A stretch of DNA of 33,093 bases from Prochlorococcus sp. AG-347-K20 (GTDB lineage Bacteria > Cyanobacteriota > Cyanobacteriia > PCC-6307 > Cyanobiaceae): NCBI GenBank assembly GCA_003281315.1, contig QCCH01000011.1:1-33093 (forward strand), given 5' to 3'. The notes beneath the pieces are model-generated. The model did not search any database. It was not told the DNA's origin and saw nothing but the letters and a program-made list of their open reading frames with translations. How positions within the stretch are numbered: the stretch's first letter is position 1; every line of letters begins with the position of its first letter. Below are positions 32,133 to 33,093 of the stretch, piece after piece. The translations under genes were made by a program, and so were the position numbers.

Positions 32133-32474
32133 ATGCATAAAAGAGCAACCAAACAAGAAACTGAATTAAGAGTTGCACATGCTGCTGGATTAGTTGCTGA
32201 AGGACAAGCCTATTCATCTATTACTTCCCTTGTTGCCGCAAAATATGGAATCTCAAGACGAAGAGCCAGGCAGATTACTTCTAATGCTTATCTTTTGCTG
32301 AAAGATGATATTGAGGAAGGGGACTTAAATCGCCCTGAAATGACAGCAAAATTAGTATGTACTCTAGAAACTGCAATGTTTAGAGCAATGCAAGAAAAAC
32401 AATATTCAGCTGTTGCAAGTAATGCAAAAGTTCTTATGAAATTAATTGGTTTAGATACAAAAATAAAAAGTTAG
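32133..32474 (+). CDS. HTH protein resembling a phage small terminase subunit (TerS-like)
   Basis: The 113-residue protein has a helix-turn-helix at about residues 28-52 (SSITSLVAAKYGISRRRARQ), a linker, and a C-terminal helical part with CTLETAMFRAMQEKQYSAVA then KVLMKLIGLD. The order of an HTH followed by a helical region ending in 'A..N.K.L.KL.GL' is what small terminase subunits and related phage DNA-packaging initiators show. The match is by pattern only and a transcriptional regulator is possible. It lies between two tRNA 3' remnants, its stop is 2 bp before the tRNA-Pro fragment, and no integrase is present nearby. This context points to a mobile element or phage satellite. Confidence 0.6.
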   Translation: MHKRATKQETELRVAHAAGLVAEGQAYSSITSLVAAKYGISRRRARQITSNAYLLLKDDIEEGDLNRPEMTAKLVCTLETAMFRAMQEKQYSAVASNAKVLMKLIGLDTKIKS

Positions 32475-32475
32475 A

Positions 32476-32522
32476 GCGGGTGCTTTGGGAGCACTAGTTC
32501 GCAGGTTCGAATCCTGTCGCCC
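32476..32522 (+). pseudogene. 3' half of tRNA-Pro(UGG): attachment-site remnant
   Basis: The fragment contains an anticodon arm GTGC-TTTGGGA-GCAC (anticodon TGG), a T-arm GCAGG-TTCGAAT-CCTGT and the acceptor strand CGCCCT. No 5' acceptor strand or D-arm precedes it; the stop codon of the TerS-like gene does. A T run follows. It is a truncated tRNA, consistent with the displaced attachment site of an element that lay to its left. Confidence 0.85.
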
Positions 32523-32530
32523 TTTTTTTG

Positions 32531-32920
32531 TTACCTTACCCAACCATCTTTAGTACATTTTCCATATCCATGATCTAAAGAACTGTATCTAAGATATGTA
32601 GGTTTAGGGTTAGCTCTATTTACAGCTTGTATATGCTCTTCTGAACAGAAATATCTCTCTGTTCCATATCTATTAACTTTGATGATGTCTTTACTTATAA
32701 TTTCTGCTTTTTCATTAGTCTTTATCCAACATCCTTGAGAAAGAATATCGCACTTATGTTTCTCAGCAGGAGGAATACCATTAGTAAACCAATAATAATA
32801 TCCTTCAGAATCAATTATTCCTGACCACGAACTAGGCGGTCTTTCAGTTGTATAAATCGTATATTTTTCTGCTAATACAGGACTAGAAAATATTAGAAGT
32901 GCTAGTAATAAGCGTTTCAT
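32531..32920 (-). CDS. Secreted hypothetical protein with four cysteines, 129 aa
   Basis: The ATG at 32920 gives a classic Sec signal peptide (MKRLLLALLIFSSPVLA). The longer frame to 33019 runs into a neighbouring membrane-protein gene in another phase and is not used. The mature domain is aromatic-rich (EGYYYWFTN, RYFCSEEH) with four cysteines, in KCD, GCW, FCS and KCT contexts, allowing two disulfides. It follows the partial membrane-protein gene by 4 bp, so they are probably co-transcribed. No family is recognised. Confidence 0.72.
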   Translation of the reverse strand: MKRLLLALLIFSSPVLAEKYTIYTTERPPSSWSGIIDSEGYYYWFTNGIPPAEKHKCDILSQGCWIKTNEKAEIISKDIIKVNRYGTERYFCSEEHIQAVNRANPKPTYLRYSSLDHGYGKCTKDGWVR

Positions 32921-32924
32921 ATCA

Positions 32925-33093
32925 CTAATAATATTGTTCGTCTTCCATCTTTTTTGCTCTTTTTGTATCATTGAGAGCAACCAAATAACTAGATAAAAAC
33001 CATACAAATAAAAAGCCAAATATTATTTTCAACCATAAAAACCAGCTAAATATTATTGAAAGAAATGCAACTATAAATAGAAAAATAACAGCA
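32925..33093 (-). CDS. C-terminal part of a membrane protein (runs off the window)
   Basis: A minus-strand frame is open from the window edge to a stop at 32925. It encodes two hydrophobic helices (AVIFLFIVAFLSIIFSWFLW and IIFGFLFVWFLSSYLVA) and a charged tail ending KRAKKMEDEQYY. No start is visible, so the N-terminus lies beyond the window. The 4-bp gap to the secreted four-cysteine protein suggests one operon. Confidence 0.6.
   Translation of the reverse strand, partial: AVIFLFIVAFLSIIFSWFLWLKIIFGFLFVWFLSSYLVALNDTKRAKKMEDEQYY

Noticed and set aside
31975..32522. Two functional tRNA genes, or one intron-containing or permuted tRNA
   Set aside because: The two halves have different anticodons (GGT and TGG), lie on opposite strands and both are 3' halves, so they cannot form one tRNA; no D-arm or 5' acceptor strand is present.
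32921..33019. N-terminal extension of the secreted four-cysteine protein to 33019
   Set aside because: It would precede a clean signal peptide starting at 32920 and overlaps, out of phase, a better membrane-protein frame that continues to the window edge.

Overview
The window is very AT-rich and densely packed with small genes, and it looks like a high-light-adapted Prochlorococcus chromosome. That assignment is an inference from base composition and gene content: DUF1651- and DUF3764-like proteins, a TenA-ThiD pair, many sub-60-residue membrane or hypothetical proteins, and tRNA 3' remnants of the kind left by tRNA-targeting island elements. No marker that fixes the species is present.

Layout. 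Positions 1-4.7 kb hold small housekeeping and hypothetical genes: the 3' part of a peroxiredoxin Q/BCP gene, an ArfB-like ribosome-rescue hydrolase, a DUF1651-like protein, a CPBP/CAAX membrane protease, and several tiny ORFs. Positions 4.75-5.1 kb contain no plausible ORF. They are rich in hairpins and end in a strong intrinsic terminator, so they are a good candidate for an unrecognised non-coding RNA. Proline iminopeptidase follows, convergent with the next block.

Positions 6.1-21.9 kb are the dominant feature. Three genes lie on the minus strand with 40- and 48-bp gaps, apparently one operon. In transcription order they encode a 3447-residue giant protein (C-type-lectin-like domain with a QPD motif, two PA14-like domains, many Calx-beta-like repeats, EF-hand-like loops), a 1346-residue protein (N-terminal repeat propeller plus six cadherin-like repeats), and a 442-residue cyclophilin-type prolyl isomerase. 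None has a Sec signal peptide. All three end in the same roughly 205-residue C-terminal domain, which carries two DxDxDGxxE-type loops and a hydrophobic -I-I terminus. I infer that this domain is a shared export or surface-attachment module, so the operon would make a surface structure together with its own secreted foldase.

Positions 22.1-30.4 kb return to ordinary small genes: a cryptochrome/photolyase-family protein, TenA and ThiD (thiamin pyrimidine salvage), a DUF985 cupin, and a cluster of four small proteins that look like or may share the dimeric alpha/beta-barrel (ABM-like) fold. Several of these are separated by hairpins or terminators. Positions 30.4-33.1 kb look like a small genomic-island edge. 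They hold tiny hypothetical proteins, a 3' half of tRNA-Thr(GGU) on the minus strand, a 3' half of tRNA-Pro(UGG) on the plus strand, and between these broken ends a terminase-small-subunit-like helix-turn-helix protein. The last genes encode a secreted four-cysteine protein and a membrane protein that runs off the window.
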